This document shows, in pieces, positions 36,515 through 46,700 of a stretch of 64,000 nucleotides of DNA. The position numbers were made by a program, and so were the translations under genes. Every line of letters starts with the position of its first letter. Position 1 is the first letter of the stretch. Origin of the DNA: Stigmatella aurantiaca (lineage in GTDB: Bacteria > Myxococcota > Myxococcia > Myxococcales > Myxococcaceae); NCBI RefSeq assembly GCF_900109545.1, contig NZ_FOAP01000035.1, positions 1 to 64,000 on the forward strand. Reading direction: 5' to 3'. Under the pieces are notes generated by a model. It had not been told where the DNA came from and did not search any database. It saw only the letters and a list, made by a program, of their open reading frames with translations.

Positions 36515-39052
36515 ATGACACAGGGGTGGCGGTGGGGCGGAACAGCGGCGGCGGCGGTGTGCCTCTTCTTGGGGCTGGCGAGCTGCCAGGAGGGGGGAAC
36601 ACACCTCTCCCCGGCCCCCCCGGACAGCCGGAGCGACACGCCCCCGCTGGAAGGCTCTCCCCCCCCGGCGGCCCCAGGAGAGGGGAGCGGGGGCACGCCA
36701 GAGCAGCCCCTGCCGCCCTCCTATGATGCGGCCGCCATCCTCAAGGAGAACCAGCGGCCGGGAGCCCGGGACTGGCGCATCACGCGCAACGCCCACAACG
36801 GAGAGATTGAGGGCTACCCGCTCGTCACCACGGTCACGCCGGGGCAGCGCGTGCCCGTGGCGGTCAACGTGTCCGAGCCGCGCGCCTTCCGGTGGTTCGT
36901 CTACCGGCTCGGCCACTACGGCGGCCTGGGGGCGCGGGAAGTCGCCCGGGGCGGTGCCGTTCCGGGCACCCGGCAGCCGGCCTGCCCCGTGGAGGAGACC
37001 ACGGGGGTGGTGGCCTGTCAGTGGACGCCCACGCTCGAGATTGAAACGAAGGAGGACTGGGTGCGCGGCGTGTACGTGGTGAAGCTGGTCCGGGAGGACA
37101 ACTACCAGCGCTACGTGCCGTTCTTCGTGAGGGACGAGAGCCCCCGCTCGGAGGTGGTGGCGTTGATCCCCACGGCCACGTGGTCGGCGTACAACACCTG
37201 GGGGGGCACGAGCCTCTACGACGACAAGCTCGGGGTGATGAAGAAGTACGGCGTCAGCCGTGCGTTCCAGGTCTCGTATGACCGGCCGTACTACCGGGGG
37301 CAGGGGACCGGACACCTGATGCTGGATGACGTGGGCCTCATCCAGTGGCTGGAGTCCCAGGGGCTGGACGTGGGCTACGTCACCAACGAGGACCTCGATG
37401 CGAGCGGCGATTTCCTGCGTGCGGCCAAGGTCCTGTTCCTGTCCGGGCACGACGAGTACTGGACGGGCACGCTCCGGGACCGGGCGGATCAGGCCGTGGC
37501 GGAGGGCCGCTCGCTCATCAACCTCGGCGCCAATCAGGCCTACTGGCACGTGCGGCTGGAGCCCTCGAAGGATGGCCGTCCGCGGCGCCTCATCACCTGT
37601 TACAAGGGCGACTCGCGCGAGCCGGTGGGCGCCCGGAGCCCGCTGCGCACCGTGAAGTTCCGCGATGCGCCGCTGTCCCGGCCGGAGAACGCGCTGTTCG
37701 GCGTGATGTTCAACAGCCGCTGGCATCAGTTCGCGTTCCCGACGGTCATCACCCACCCGGGGCACTGGGCGCTGGAGGGAACGGGCCTCCAGAAGGGCGA
37801 TACCCTCTGGATGACGAACGGCTACGAGCAGGACGCCATCGTCTCGAACGGCCAGACGCCCCCGGGCGTGGAAGTGCTCGCGGATTCGCCCTCCCTGTCC
37901 CTGCAGGGGGCGTTTGGCTTCAGCCAGATGGTGGTGCGGCAGCAGGGCACGGCGTGGATCTTCTCCTCGGGAGGCATCGACTTCGTGCAGGTGCTGGCGG
38001 GGACGCAGGCCGCGGATCCCCGGGGGGCCCGCATCGTGGCCAATGTGCTCTACCGCGCGCTGGGCCGCCCCGTGCCCGGGGACCTGGTGTCCTTCCGGCC
38101 GCGTGAGCCCGTGGCGCCCCGGGGCCCCTTCGCGAGCCGCGTCTTCACCGTGGCGGGGCAAGCCGGGATGCGGGGAAACATCGACGGTCCGGATGGGACC
38201 GGGCAGATGGGGGCCCCGGTCGCCGTGGCGGTGCTGCCGGGGGGCGGATGGGTGGTGGCCGATGCGCTCGCCAATTCCGTCAAGCGCGTCTCCCCCCTGG
38301 GGGCAATCCACACGGTTCTCACCGGCCTCAACGGGCCCATGGGCATCGCCGCCGATGCCTGGGGCAACGTCTACGTGGCGGACTCGGACAACCACTGCAT
38401 CCGACGCCTCTCGCCCGATGGGACGGCGACGGTGTTCGCGGGCGCGGTCATGGCGCCCGGCCAGACGGATGGCGCGGCCAAGGCGGCGCGCTTCAACCAG
38501 CCCGCCGGGCTGGCCTTCACGCCGGGCGGTGACTTGCTGGTGGCGGATCTGGGCAACGGCGTCATCCGCCGGGTGGAGCTCGCCACCCCCGGGAATCCGG
38601 TGACGACGGTGCAGGCGGACAAGTGGATGTACCGCCCGTCGGCGGTGGCGGCGGCGGCGGACGGGACGCTCTACGTCGTCGAGACGGGCATGGCGCGTGT
38701 GCTGGAGATCCGCCAGGGGGTGGTCTCCGTCATCGCGGGCTCCACGCCGGGCTACACGGACGGTGCTCCGGCCAACTCCCAGCTCCTGCCCTACCTGGGC
38801 ATCGCCGTGCTGAAGGACGGCTCGGTGGTGGTGGCGGATCCGGGCAACTACCGCCTCCGGCGCATCCTCTTCACCGCGGGTGGCAAGCCCTCCGAGGTGA
38901 CGACCCTGGCGGGCACGGGCCGCTTCGGCTCACAGGATGGCGAGGGCCGGACCGCGGACTTCGTCCTGCCCGCGGGCCTGGCGGTGGCCGCGGACGGGAC
39001 GCTCTACGTGGCGGACGCGGGCAATGCGCTGCTGAGGGCCGTGAAGCCGTGA
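36515..39052 (+). CDS. Lipoprotein: DMF-amidase large-subunit-like domain fused to NHL repeats
   Basis: The protein has 845 residues. The ATG at 36515 follows GGAGG. The signal peptide ends FLGLASC (Cys24), followed by a Pro/Gly-rich linker. Residues about 90-535 resemble the C-terminal domain of the N,N-dimethylformamidase beta subunit (GHYGGLGAREVARGG, TWSAYNTWGGTSLYD, LFLSGHDEYWTG, WHQFAFPTVITHPGHWALEG). Residues about 545-845 contain five or six NHL beta-propeller repeats (GIAADAWGNVYVADSDNHCI, GLAFTPGGDLLVADLGNGVI, GLAVAADGTLYVADAGNALL). An extracellular enzyme or binding protein is likely; the substrate is unknown. The 131-bp gap after lysC carries only three CCTGGAGG-type short repeats. 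Confidence 0.88.
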   Translation: MTQGWRWGGTAAAAVCLFLGLASCQEGGTHLSPAPPDSRSDTPPLEGSPPPAAPGEGSGGTPEQPLPPSYDAAAILKENQRPGARDWRITRNAHNGEIEGYPLVTTVTPGQRVPVAVNVSEPRAFRWFVYRLGHYGGLGAREVARGGAVPGTRQPACPVEETTGVVACQWTPTLEIETKEDWVRGVYVVKLVREDNYQRYVPFFVRDESPRSEVVALIPTATWSAYNTWGGTSLYDDKLGVMKKYGVSRAFQVSYDRPYYRGQGTGHLMLDDVGLIQWLESQGLDVGYVTNEDLDASGDFLRAAKVLFLSGHDEYWTGTLRDRADQAVAEGRSLINLGANQAYWHVRLEPSKDGRPRRLITCYKGDSREPVGARSPLRTVKFRDAPLSRPENALFGVMFNSRWHQFAFPTVITHPGHWALEGTGLQKGDTLWMTNGYEQDAIVSNGQTPPGVEVLADSPSLSLQGAFGFSQMVVRQQGTAWIFSSGGIDFVQVLAGTQAADPRGARIVANVLYRALGRPVPGDLVSFRPREPVAPRGPFASRVFTVAGQAGMRGNIDGPDGTGQMGAPVAVAVLPGGGWVVADALANSVKRVSPLGAIHTVLTGLNGPMGIAADAWGNVYVADSDNHCIRRLSPDGTATVFAGAVMAPGQTDGAAKAARFNQPAGLAFTPGGDLLVADLGNGVIRRVELATPGNPVTTVQADKWMYRPSAVAAAADGTLYVVETGMARVLEIRQGVVSVIAGSTPGYTDGAPANSQLLPYLGIAVLKDGSVVVADPGNYRLRRILFTAGGKPSEVTTLAGTGRFGSQDGEGRTADFVLPAGLAVAADGTLYVADAGNALLRAVKP

Positions 39053-39071
39053 CACCACGGCCCCCCGCGGC

Positions 39072-40043
39072 CTAGTGGGCACGCGCGGGCGTGCCCGGGG
39101 GCGGATTCTGCGGCTGGGGGTGCCGGCGCTTCCACACGAGGCTGGCCACGACAGAGGTGCCAATGCACGCGATGATGATGAGGACCGACAGCAGGGGGGA
39201 CACATGGACCCAGCTGTGGGGGATGACCATCTTCAGGCCCGCGAAGGCCAGGACCGCGGCCAGGCCGTAGTGCAGGTAGCGCAGCTGCGTGATGACGTGC
39301 GCCAGGGCGATGTACAGGGCGCGCAGGCCGAGGATGGCGAAGACGTTCGAGGTGTAGACGATGAAGGGATCGTGGCTCACCGACAGCGCGGCGGGCACCG
39401 AGTCGAGGGCGAAGGCCACGTCGGTGAATTCGATGGTGAGCAGCGCCACGAGCATGGGGGTGGCCAGGAGCTTGCCGCCGTGCCGGACGACGAAGTGGGT
39501 CCCCTCCAGCGTGGGCGTCACGGGCAGCCGGCGCGACAGCCAGCCCACCATCTTGCTCTCCTTCTGCTTGAGCGGATCCTCCCGGGCGACCCGGAAGGCG
39601 GTGAAGAGCAGGATGGCACCGAAGACGTAGACGACGGCGTGCCAGCGTGCCAGGGCCTCCAATCCCGCGAAGATGAAGAGGGCCCGGAACACCAGGGCCC
39701 CGAAGATGCCCCAGAACAGCACCCGCCGCTGTTCGAGCTCGGGGATGTTCAGGCTCCGGAAGATGACGAGGAAGACGAAGAGGTTGTCCAGGCTCAGGCT
39801 CTTCTCGATGAGCCAGGCGCCCAGGTACTCATGGGCGGGCTCGGCGCCGTACATCACCCAGACAAACACCCCGAAGCCCAGGCCGAAGAGGATCCACCCG
39901 ATGCTCCAGCCGATGGCACTGCGCTTCGAGGTGGCGTGATGGCCGCGGTGGGCCACCAGGTCGATGCTGAGCAGCACGATGACGAGCACCCCGAACGCTA
40001 TCCATCCCCACGCTGGCACCTGAATCGCTTCCATCTCTTCCAC
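39072..40043 (-). CDS. TerC/Alx-family integral membrane protein
   Basis: The protein has 323 residues with about nine membrane helices. Family signatures are EKSLSLDNLFVFLVIF and TIEFTDVAFALDSVPAALSVS, which hold the conserved membrane Asp residues linked to metal (manganese) transport. GTG at 40043 follows GGAGG at six bases; an ATG at 40034 is the alternative. The 106-bp leader is too short to show a clear yybP-ykoY-type riboswitch, and none was recognised. It is convergent with the NHL lipoprotein gene. Confidence 0.94.
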   Translation of the reverse strand: MEEMEAIQVPAWGWIAFGVLVIVLLSIDLVAHRGHHATSKRSAIGWSIGWILFGLGFGVFVWVMYGAEPAHEYLGAWLIEKSLSLDNLFVFLVIFRSLNIPELEQRRVLFWGIFGALVFRALFIFAGLEALARWHAVVYVFGAILLFTAFRVAREDPLKQKESKMVGWLSRRLPVTPTLEGTHFVVRHGGKLLATPMLVALLTIEFTDVAFALDSVPAALSVSHDPFIVYTSNVFAILGLRALYIALAHVITQLRYLHYGLAAVLAFAGLKMVIPHSWVHVSPLLSVLIIIACIGTSVVASLVWKRRHPQPQNPPPGTPARAH

Positions 40044-40149
40044 CCCGGGCCTCCGTTATTCCGGCAGGAGGCGATGAGGGAGAAGGTAGCCATGCGGGCG
40101 GCTTCCTGGGAGGGCCCGGAGCCTTGCCCGCAGGACAAGCAGGCAGGCG

Positions 40150-41244
40150 CTAGAACTTGGTGCTTCCAGGCATGTCGAAGCCCAGGGGGCTTGCGCGGGT
40201 GACGCGGCGGAGGATTTCGCTCCCCAGGCCCTTCAGCGGAACCACCTGGTGCGCGACGCCCGAGCGCATCACCGCCCGGGGCATGCCTCCCACCACGCAC
40301 GTCTCGGGGTCCTGGACGAGGATCTGTCCTCCCGCCTCATGGACCTCCTGGCTCCCCTTCGTCCCGTCCTGCCCCATGCCGGTCATCACCACGGCCAGCA
40401 CGCCCGAGCCCAGGACGGAGGCGGCGGAGCGGAAGAGCACGTCGGCCGCGGGCCGGCAGGAGTTCTCCGGCGGGCCCTGGTGGGTCAGCAGCCGCACCGC
40501 GGCCCCATCCCGGATGAGCCCCAGGTGGAAATCCCCGGGCGCAATCCACACGTGGCCCGGGCGCAGCACCTCGCCCGTGCGGGCCTCCTGGACGCGGATC
40601 CGGCACAGCGTGTCCAGCCGCTCGGCGAAGAGCCGGGTGAAGACAGGGGGCATGTGCTGGGCGATGAGGATGGGCACCGGGAAGCTGGGCGGCAGGGAGG
40701 TGAGCACCTCCGTCAGCATGTTGGGGCCGCCCGTGGAGGCGCCAATCACCACCGCCGTGACGCGCGAGGGCTTGGCGATGGGCACCGGGGATTCGATGGG
40801 GCGGGGCCGCTTCACGGGGCCGTGCGCCTGGAGGTTGCGCGCGTGCAGGGTCTTGATCTTCGAGATGAGCTGGCCCTGGACGTGCTCCAGGGGCGCCCCC
40901 TCCGCAATGCTGGCCGAGGGCTTGGTGACGTAGTCACTGGCCCCCAGCGCGAGCGCATCCAGGGTGAAGGGGCCCGCCCGCTCCGTCATCGCGCTGAACA
41001 TCACCACCGGCAGGTGCGGCGCCTTGTTGCGCAGCACCTTGAGCACCTCCAGCCCGTTCATGTCCGGCATGGCCAGATCCAGCACGAGGATGTCCGGGCG
41101 GACTTCCTCCACCTTCTCCAGGGTGATGCGGCCCGTGGCCGCCACCGCGACCACCTCCAAGGACGGGTCCGTGCCGAGCATCTGGCAGATCTGCCGCCGG
41201 GCCACCGCGGAGTCATCCGCCACGAGGATGCGGATGGGCGTCAT
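40150..41244 (-). CDS. cheB: Chemotaxis-type protein-glutamate methylesterase (response regulator)
   Basis: The protein has 364 residues. The N-terminal receiver domain has acidic pocket Asp10-Asp11 and phospho-acceptor Asp56 (ILVLDLAMPDMNG). The C-terminal methylesterase domain has the catalytic Ser in VIGASTGGPN, His in LIAQHMPP and Asp in AVVMTGMGQDG. It would demethylate or deamidate receptor proteins. Its ATG overlaps the HPt gene stop by four bases. There is no cheA, cheR, cheW or receptor gene in the window, so it may serve one of the several chemosensory systems of myxobacteria or a stand-alone circuit. Confidence 0.94.
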   Translation of the reverse strand: MTPIRILVADDSAVARRQICQMLGTDPSLEVVAVAATGRITLEKVEEVRPDILVLDLAMPDMNGLEVLKVLRNKAPHLPVVMFSAMTERAGPFTLDALALGASDYVTKPSASIAEGAPLEHVQGQLISKIKTLHARNLQAHGPVKRPRPIESPVPIAKPSRVTAVVIGASTGGPNMLTEVLTSLPPSFPVPILIAQHMPPVFTRLFAERLDTLCRIRVQEARTGEVLRPGHVWIAPGDFHLGLIRDGAAVRLLTHQGPPENSCRPAADVLFRSAASVLGSGVLAVVMTGMGQDGTKGSQEVHEAGGQILVQDPETCVVGGMPRAVMRSGVAHQVVPLKGLGSEILRRVTRASPLGFDMPGSTKF

Positions 41245-41678
41245 GACCGCCCCTGGGGCGCGCGCGCGGGGGGAGGGGCCGCCGGGGAGGCCCCCTCTTG
41301 CAACCGCCGCAGCCGCGAGAGCAGCTCCGCGTCGTCCGCCCCGGCCTCGGAGCCGGTGGCCTCGATTCGCTCCAGCCCCTTCCGCAGGGTCTCCGCCAGG
41401 GCGGCCAGGGCGGCCCGGTGGCTGGGCTCCAGGACCAGCCGCTGCTGGCGCGCCAGCTCGAGCAAGTCCTCTCCCGCGCGGGCAAGCGTCTCCATCCCGC
41501 CGAACCGCAGGAAGCCGCACGCGCCCTTCACGTTGTGGATGTAGCGGTAGAGGTCCATGAGCAGCTGCGGGGAAGGGGGCTCGCCCTCCAGGCGTGGCAA
41601 GGCCGCCTCGAACGGAGCGAGGTTGTCCCGGCTCTCCTGAAGGAATTCCTGCAGAACTTCGTCGTCCTTGGTCCCCAT
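41241..41678 (-). CDS. HPt (histidine phosphotransfer) domain protein
   Basis: The protein has 145 residues. The N-terminal HPt four-helix bundle carries the phospho-accepting histidine at about residue 48 in LYRYIHNVKGACGFLRFGGM. This resembles the P1 domain of CheA, but no kinase domain follows; the C-terminus is a helix plus an Ala/Pro-rich tail. It is translationally coupled to cheB (ATGA overlap). The likely role is to relay phosphate to or from the CheB receiver. Confidence 0.92.
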   Translation of the reverse strand: MGTKDDEVLQEFLQESRDNLAPFEAALPRLEGEPPSPQLLMDLYRYIHNVKGACGFLRFGGMETLARAGEDLLELARQQRLVLEPSHRAALAALAETLRKGLERIEATGSEAGADDAELLSRLRRLQEGASPAAPPPARAPQGRS

Positions 41679-41820
41679 GCCCTTGCCCAGAGCGTAGCGC
41701 GACTCGCGCGAAACGGTGAATCAAGGGATGGGGGGGAAGTGTCTGGTCCCGGGCTGCGGAGGCCCTCCCGCCAGAGTCACGGATGACCCGCTGCGAACCT
41801 CCCGGGCCCGGGAGGGGATG

Positions 41821-42774
41821 TCAGCGGCCGGAGCGCCCCGCCAGCGCGGGCTGAGAGGTCCGCGACTCCATCTCCTGGCGGGTCCGGCGGCGATCGGGGG
41901 TGTCCTTGGGCAGCTCGACGAAGGTGCACATCTCGCACAACCGGCTGTAGATGCGCTCTCCCACGCGTTCGTTGAGCAGCTCGTTGCCGCGCAGCGCGCT
42001 CTTCGTGTCCTCGGTGGAGTGGTAGCCGTTCGCCGCGCGCACGCTCTTGCGCTCCGGCTCCAGCGAGTAGTTCGTCGCGAAGAGGGTGGTGCGGTTGGCG
42101 TTGTAGCGCCGGGCGATCAGCTCATCGAGCGTCTCCATCTCGAACGGGCTGCCGCGCCCCTTGCCCAGCTCGTCGATGGCCAGCACCTCCACCTCGGAGA
42201 GCGGGCCGATGATTTCGCCGCCGCTCTTGCCGTCCTGGAAGCCCCGCCGGATGGTGGCGTAGAGCAGGGAGATCTCCACGTAGCGGGCCTGCATCCCCAC
42301 CTCGAGCACCAGGTGCGCCAGGGTGGCCGCCAGCAGGTGGGTTTTGCCCGTGCCGACCGGGCCGCTCAGGATGAAGCCCGTGTTGGGCCCCTTCTTGTCG
42401 AACTGGTGGGAGAACTGCATGGCCACGCTCCGGGCCCGGTCCTGCTCGGGCTTGGCGGAGCGGTAGTTGTCGAAGTTCGCGTGGGCCACCACGCCGGGCA
42501 GGCCCACCTCGTTGTAGCGCGCCACCCGCCGCGTCCGCAGCGTGCACGCGCAGGGCGCCAGCACCTCATACTTGCGCGCGCCCACCTTCTTGCTGAAGGT
42601 CTCCTCGCGCTCGACGAGCATGTGGCCCCGGCCGCCGCACACGGAGCACGTCACCGAGCAGTCGCAGATCCGAGCCTGGGCCCGGTCTCCCTGCCGGGCG
42701 ACGACATAGGTCAATCCCCAGCACATCCCGCACGCGCCACCACTCAATTTGTTGCCCATGTCGGTGCGATCCAT
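41821..42774 (-). CDS. DnaC/IstB-like AAA+ ATPase with Cys-rich N-terminus
   Basis: The protein has 317 residues. Walker A GPVGTGKTHLLAATLAHL, Walker B EVLAIDELGKG and sensor TLFATNYSLEPE mark a DnaC/DnaA-type helicase-loader ATPase. The first 90 residues are unusual: at least nine cysteines in CGMCWG, CDCSVTCSVCGGRGH and CACTLRTRR, suggesting one or two zinc ribbons. The ATG at 42774 follows GGGGGA. It is 55 bp downstream of an unknown gene on the same strand. No transposase or replication gene is adjacent. Confidence 0.85.
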   Translation of the reverse strand: MDRTDMGNKLSGGACGMCWGLTYVVARQGDRAQARICDCSVTCSVCGGRGHMLVEREETFSKKVGARKYEVLAPCACTLRTRRVARYNEVGLPGVVAHANFDNYRSAKPEQDRARSVAMQFSHQFDKKGPNTGFILSGPVGTGKTHLLAATLAHLVLEVGMQARYVEISLLYATIRRGFQDGKSGGEIIGPLSEVEVLAIDELGKGRGSPFEMETLDELIARRYNANRTTLFATNYSLEPERKSVRAANGYHSTEDTKSALRGNELLNERVGERIYSRLCEMCTFVELPKDTPDRRRTRQEMESRTSQPALAGRSGR

Positions 42775-42829
42775 AGCAATCCCCCGGGGTGGCAAACTGC
42801 TGGCCGGATGTTCAGTGGGTCTCATGCGC

Positions 42830-43549
42830 TCAGGTGTCCACCGCGCCCAGGTGGCGGCGCACCTGGACCAGGACCCGGAAACGCCGCGAGAGCCGGCGCG
42901 AGCGGGGGGACATCGCCTGGGCATCCGCCCCCTCCAGCCGCGCCGCCCGCCACAGCGGCATCCGCTGGGCAAAGGGCAGGGCGCGCAGCAGCGCCAGGAA
43001 GACGCGCGTCTCCTGCGCATCGAACTGGGAGGGCTCCTCGGGCACGGTGGCGAGCACCCGGCCCTGCAGCTCCTCCACGGTGGGCGCCAGGGTGGGCCAC
43101 TGCTCGGAGATCCGCTCCAGGGTGGCCCGCAGGCGCGCGTGCCGTGTCTCCTCCCAGGTAGGGCTGCGGCGCTCGGACTCCGTCTGCCCCGCGCCCGCGC
43201 TGCGCGCCAGGTACTTCTTGATCTCCGCGTCCACCTGCCGGCGGCACGCCCGGAGGTTGCGCAGCACGGGCTCCCCGGGGCGGGCATCCCAGAGGGCCTT
43301 CTCCGCGGAGCGGGCAATGCCCCGGGCCACCACCTGGAAGGGCACCCCCAGGCGGGCCCAGGAGTTCAACAGCTCGGTGTCGAGCGCCGACAGCATCAGC
43401 CCCGCACCGCGCACCGCGAGGAAGTAGTCCTGGACCAGCTCTTCGAAGCTGGCGCTTTCGGGCAGGAGGCTCATGATCCGGCGGACGGTCCCAGGTAGAG
43501 CGGCCAGGCAGTCGACCGCTGCTCCTCCCATACCCCCTGGGTCCGACAT
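42830..43549 (-). CDS. Protein of unknown function, upstream partner of the DnaC-like gene
   Basis: This protein of about 239 residues has no signal peptide or membrane helix. It has an alpha-helical pattern (FEELVQDYFLAVRGAGLMLSA, RACRRQVDAEIKKYLARSA, VFLALLRALPFAQRMPLWRAA) with an Arg-rich C-terminus (SPRSRRLSRRFRVLVQVRRH). Tight linkage to the DnaC-like ATPase suggests a shared job. The segment SWARLGVPFQVVARGIARSAEKAL is faintly reminiscent of primosomal/replication-initiation-type helical domains, which is only a guess. Start candidates are ATG 43549 (GGA at eight bases) and ATG 43474. Confidence 0.7.
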   Translation of the reverse strand: MSDPGGMGGAAVDCLAALPGTVRRIMSLLPESASFEELVQDYFLAVRGAGLMLSALDTELLNSWARLGVPFQVVARGIARSAEKALWDARPGEPVLRNLRACRRQVDAEIKKYLARSAGAGQTESERRSPTWEETRHARLRATLERISEQWPTLAPTVEELQGRVLATVPEEPSQFDAQETRVFLALLRALPFAQRMPLWRAARLEGADAQAMSPRSRRLSRRFRVLVQVRRHLGAVDT

Positions 43550-43632
43550 GGCAATGTTCCGGACGTTCTTCACGCAGCGTCGCGGCACTTTTCCAGTCTT
43601 ATTTTCCCTTAACAGCGGTCGAGCAGGCTCAG

Positions 43633-43662
43633 TTGACCGGCCTTGCGGACCCTGGGCATAGT
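43633..43662 (+). promoter_or_regulatory. Putative promoter of the glt gliding-motility operon
   Basis: TTGACC (43633-43638) and CATAGT (43657-43662) are separated by 18 bp, about 90 bp before the gltD start. This fits a vegetative sigma-70-type promoter, and no better candidate was seen in the 202-bp divergent gap. Confidence 0.5.
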
Positions 43663-43751
43663 GCCGCCCTCGAATGGAAATTCCTAAAGAGTCCCGGCTA
43701 CTTGCCCGCCAAGCAGGCGTCCAGGGGCGAACGTTTCGAGATAGGAGAGAC

Positions 43752-46700
43752 ATGGGCCGCACGCTCCTCGTCTGCCTCGTGCTCCTGGCATCGGTTGCAA
43801 ATGCTCAGGGGAAGAAGACGCCTCGTGAAGCCGACCTCGGCAAGAAGTCGGCCACCACGTTGGATAAATCGCTCGCAGGCGACATTACCCGGAAGAAGGA
43901 AGAGGAGAAGGCCGCACCGGCCCTCCAATACGATCAGTTCCGCCTGGGCGTGGAGACGCAAGTCGCCTCCAAGCGCCGCGAGCAGATCGAATCCCTGAAG
44001 AAGATCATCGCCCTGTCGGCGGATCAGGCCGAGGCGCCCAGCCTCCTGTTCCGCCTGGGCGAGCTCTACTGGGAAGAGTCGAAGCACTTCGAGTTCGAGG
44101 CGAACCGGAAGGACGACGATCTCATCCAGGCCATGAACCGCAACGATGCGGCGGGCCAGCAGCGTGCCAAGGCGGAGAAGGCGGAACTGCTCGCCCGCGC
44201 CAAGGAGTACGGCAAGCACGCGATGGAGCAGTACACGAAGATCGTCCAGGAGTACCCCACCTTCGAGCGCAGCGACGAGGTGCTCTTCTTCCTGGGCAAC
44301 TTCCTGATGGAGGACGGCCAGGACCGCAAGGCGCTGGTGGCCTACAAGCGCCTGGTGGAGAAGTTCCCCCAGTCGAAGTTCCTGCCGGACGTGTACCTGG
44401 CCTTCGGCGAGTACTACTTCAACAACTCCAAGGGTAAGCGCACCGAGCTGGAGAAGGCCCTGGAGGCCTACCGGCGCGCCGCGGAGTTCACCGAGAGCCA
44501 GGCCTACGCCTTCGCCATCTATAAGCAGGGCTGGTGCTACTTCAACATGGGCGAGTACGCCAAGGCGAAGGACAAGTTCAAGACGGTGGTGCTCTACGGA
44601 GAGCTGGCCGGCGCGGGCGCCATCGAGAAGGACGGCGGCAAGAGCGGCAAGAACACGCTCGTGCGCGAGGCCCGCACGGACTACGTGCGTACCTACGCGC
44701 GCGAGGGCGACGTGATGCAGGCCCGCGACGACTTCGGCAAGGTGGCCACCAAGCCGGATGACCGCTACGCGATGATGCGCCAGCTCGCGAACCTCTATTA
44801 CGGCGATGGCAAGGACCGCGAGGCGGCCATCACCTACAACGCCCTCATCAAGGAGAAGCCGCTGTCGCCCGAATCGCCGGGCTTCCAGGCGAAGATCGTC
44901 GACTGCGTGCTGCGCATGGGCAACAAGGACCGCACCGTGGCCCAGGTGCGCCGCCTGGTGAAGATCACCAAGGAAGTGGAGGCCTCCGGCATCATCAAGG
45001 AGGACAAGGACAAGCGGCTGCTGGCCGACGCGAACGAGCTGGCCGAGCGCACCCTGTCGAACCTCGCCGTCACTTGGCACAACGAGGCCAAGAAGACGCG
45101 CGACGAGGAGACGTTCCGCTACGCGGACTCCATCTACGGTGACTACCTCACGCTCTTCCCGGAGAACCCCAAGGCGTACGACATGCGGTTCTTCTGGGCG
45201 GAGTTGCTCAACGATCACCTGCACAACTACGAGAAGGCCTCGCTCAACTACACGCTCGTCGTCCTCCAGGACGCCAAGCTGCTGGAGGCCAAGGACGACA
45301 AGGGCAACCCCAAGCCCGGCAAGCCCGGCAAGTGGCTGAACAACGCCGCCTACAACGCGGTGCTCGCCTACGACGAGGTCGTCAAGGCCGCCGAGCAGAA
45401 GGGCACGCTCAAGGATCCGGCCACCGGGGACAGCAAGAAGAAGATCGAGATCCCCGAGCCGCGCAAGGGCCTGCTCGAGGCGTGTGAGCGCTACCTCAAG
45501 TACGTGGTCAAGGCCGAGAAGCGGGTGGAGATCAACTTCAAGGCCGCCAACATCTACTACCGCTACAACCACTTCGACGAGGCGGTGGCCCGCTTCAGCG
45601 ACATCGCGCTCAACCAGCCGGACTACAAGTTCGACACTGGCGAGCGCGCTGGCGAGGTGGCCGCCAACCTGGTGCTCGACTCGTACAACCTGCAGAAGGA
45701 CTACGCGAAGGTGAACGAGTGGGCGCGGAAGTTCTACGCCAACGACAAGCTGGCGGTGGGCAAGTTCCGCGAGGACCTCTCCAAGCTCATCGAGCAGTCC
45801 TCGTTCGCGCTGGTGGCCCAGCTCGAGGAGAAGAAGCAGTTCTCCAAGGCGGCCGAGGCCTACCTGGCCTTCGTGAAGGACTTCCCCGAGACGACCATCG
45901 CGGATCAGGCGCTCTACAACGCCTCGGTGGACTTCTTCAAAGCGAAGATGCTCGACCGGGCCATCGAGGTCCGCCAGAACCTCATCTCCCAGTACCCGCG
46001 CTCGCGCTTCGTGCCGGACTCCATCTACGCGAACGCCGAGGCGCTGGAGGCCATCGGTGACTTCTCGCAGTCCGCCGACACGTACGAGCTGTACGTGAAG
46101 GGCTACGAGCGCAGCGTGGCCGAGAAGGGCGCGGGCAGGGCCCGGCCGGCCAAGAGCGCCAAGAAGGGCGCCGCGGACGACAAGCCGGCCGCTCCCCAGA
46201 AGTGGGAGGAGAGCAAGGCGCAGATCGCCCTGTTCAACGCCGCCACCTACCGCGAGGGTCTGGGCCAGTACAAGCAGGCGCTGCGCAACCGCGAGCGCTA
46301 CCTGGAGACGTGGCCCAAGGCGAAGGACGCCGAGCAGATCTACCTGTCCATCGTGTCCCTGCACGGCAAGAACGGCGCCTACGGCAAGGCGATGAAGATG
46401 CTGGAGGACTACGAGAAGGACAACCTGCGCTCGCCCAGCAAGGTGCTGACGGCCGAGGGCCTCATCGTCGACATCTTCGAGAACAAGCTGAAGCGGGCCA
46501 AGGACACCAAGCGCCTCTACGACCGCATCTTCGAGTACTACGACAAGCTGCCCAACCGCATGCAGAAGAGCCTGGAGAAGACGGCACTGTCGCCCGTGGC
46601 GCGCGCTCAGTTCCTGAGCGTCGAGCCGGACTGGCGTGAGTACCTGCGCTTGAAGTTCTCCTGGGGCCGGCCCGCCAGCCCCGAGCGCTTCAAGGCCTCC

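Noticed and set aside
40044-40149. Possible manganese (yybP-ykoY) riboswitch before the TerC-family gene
   Set aside because: The leader is only 106 bp, and the conserved loop sequences of that riboswitch class were not recognised.
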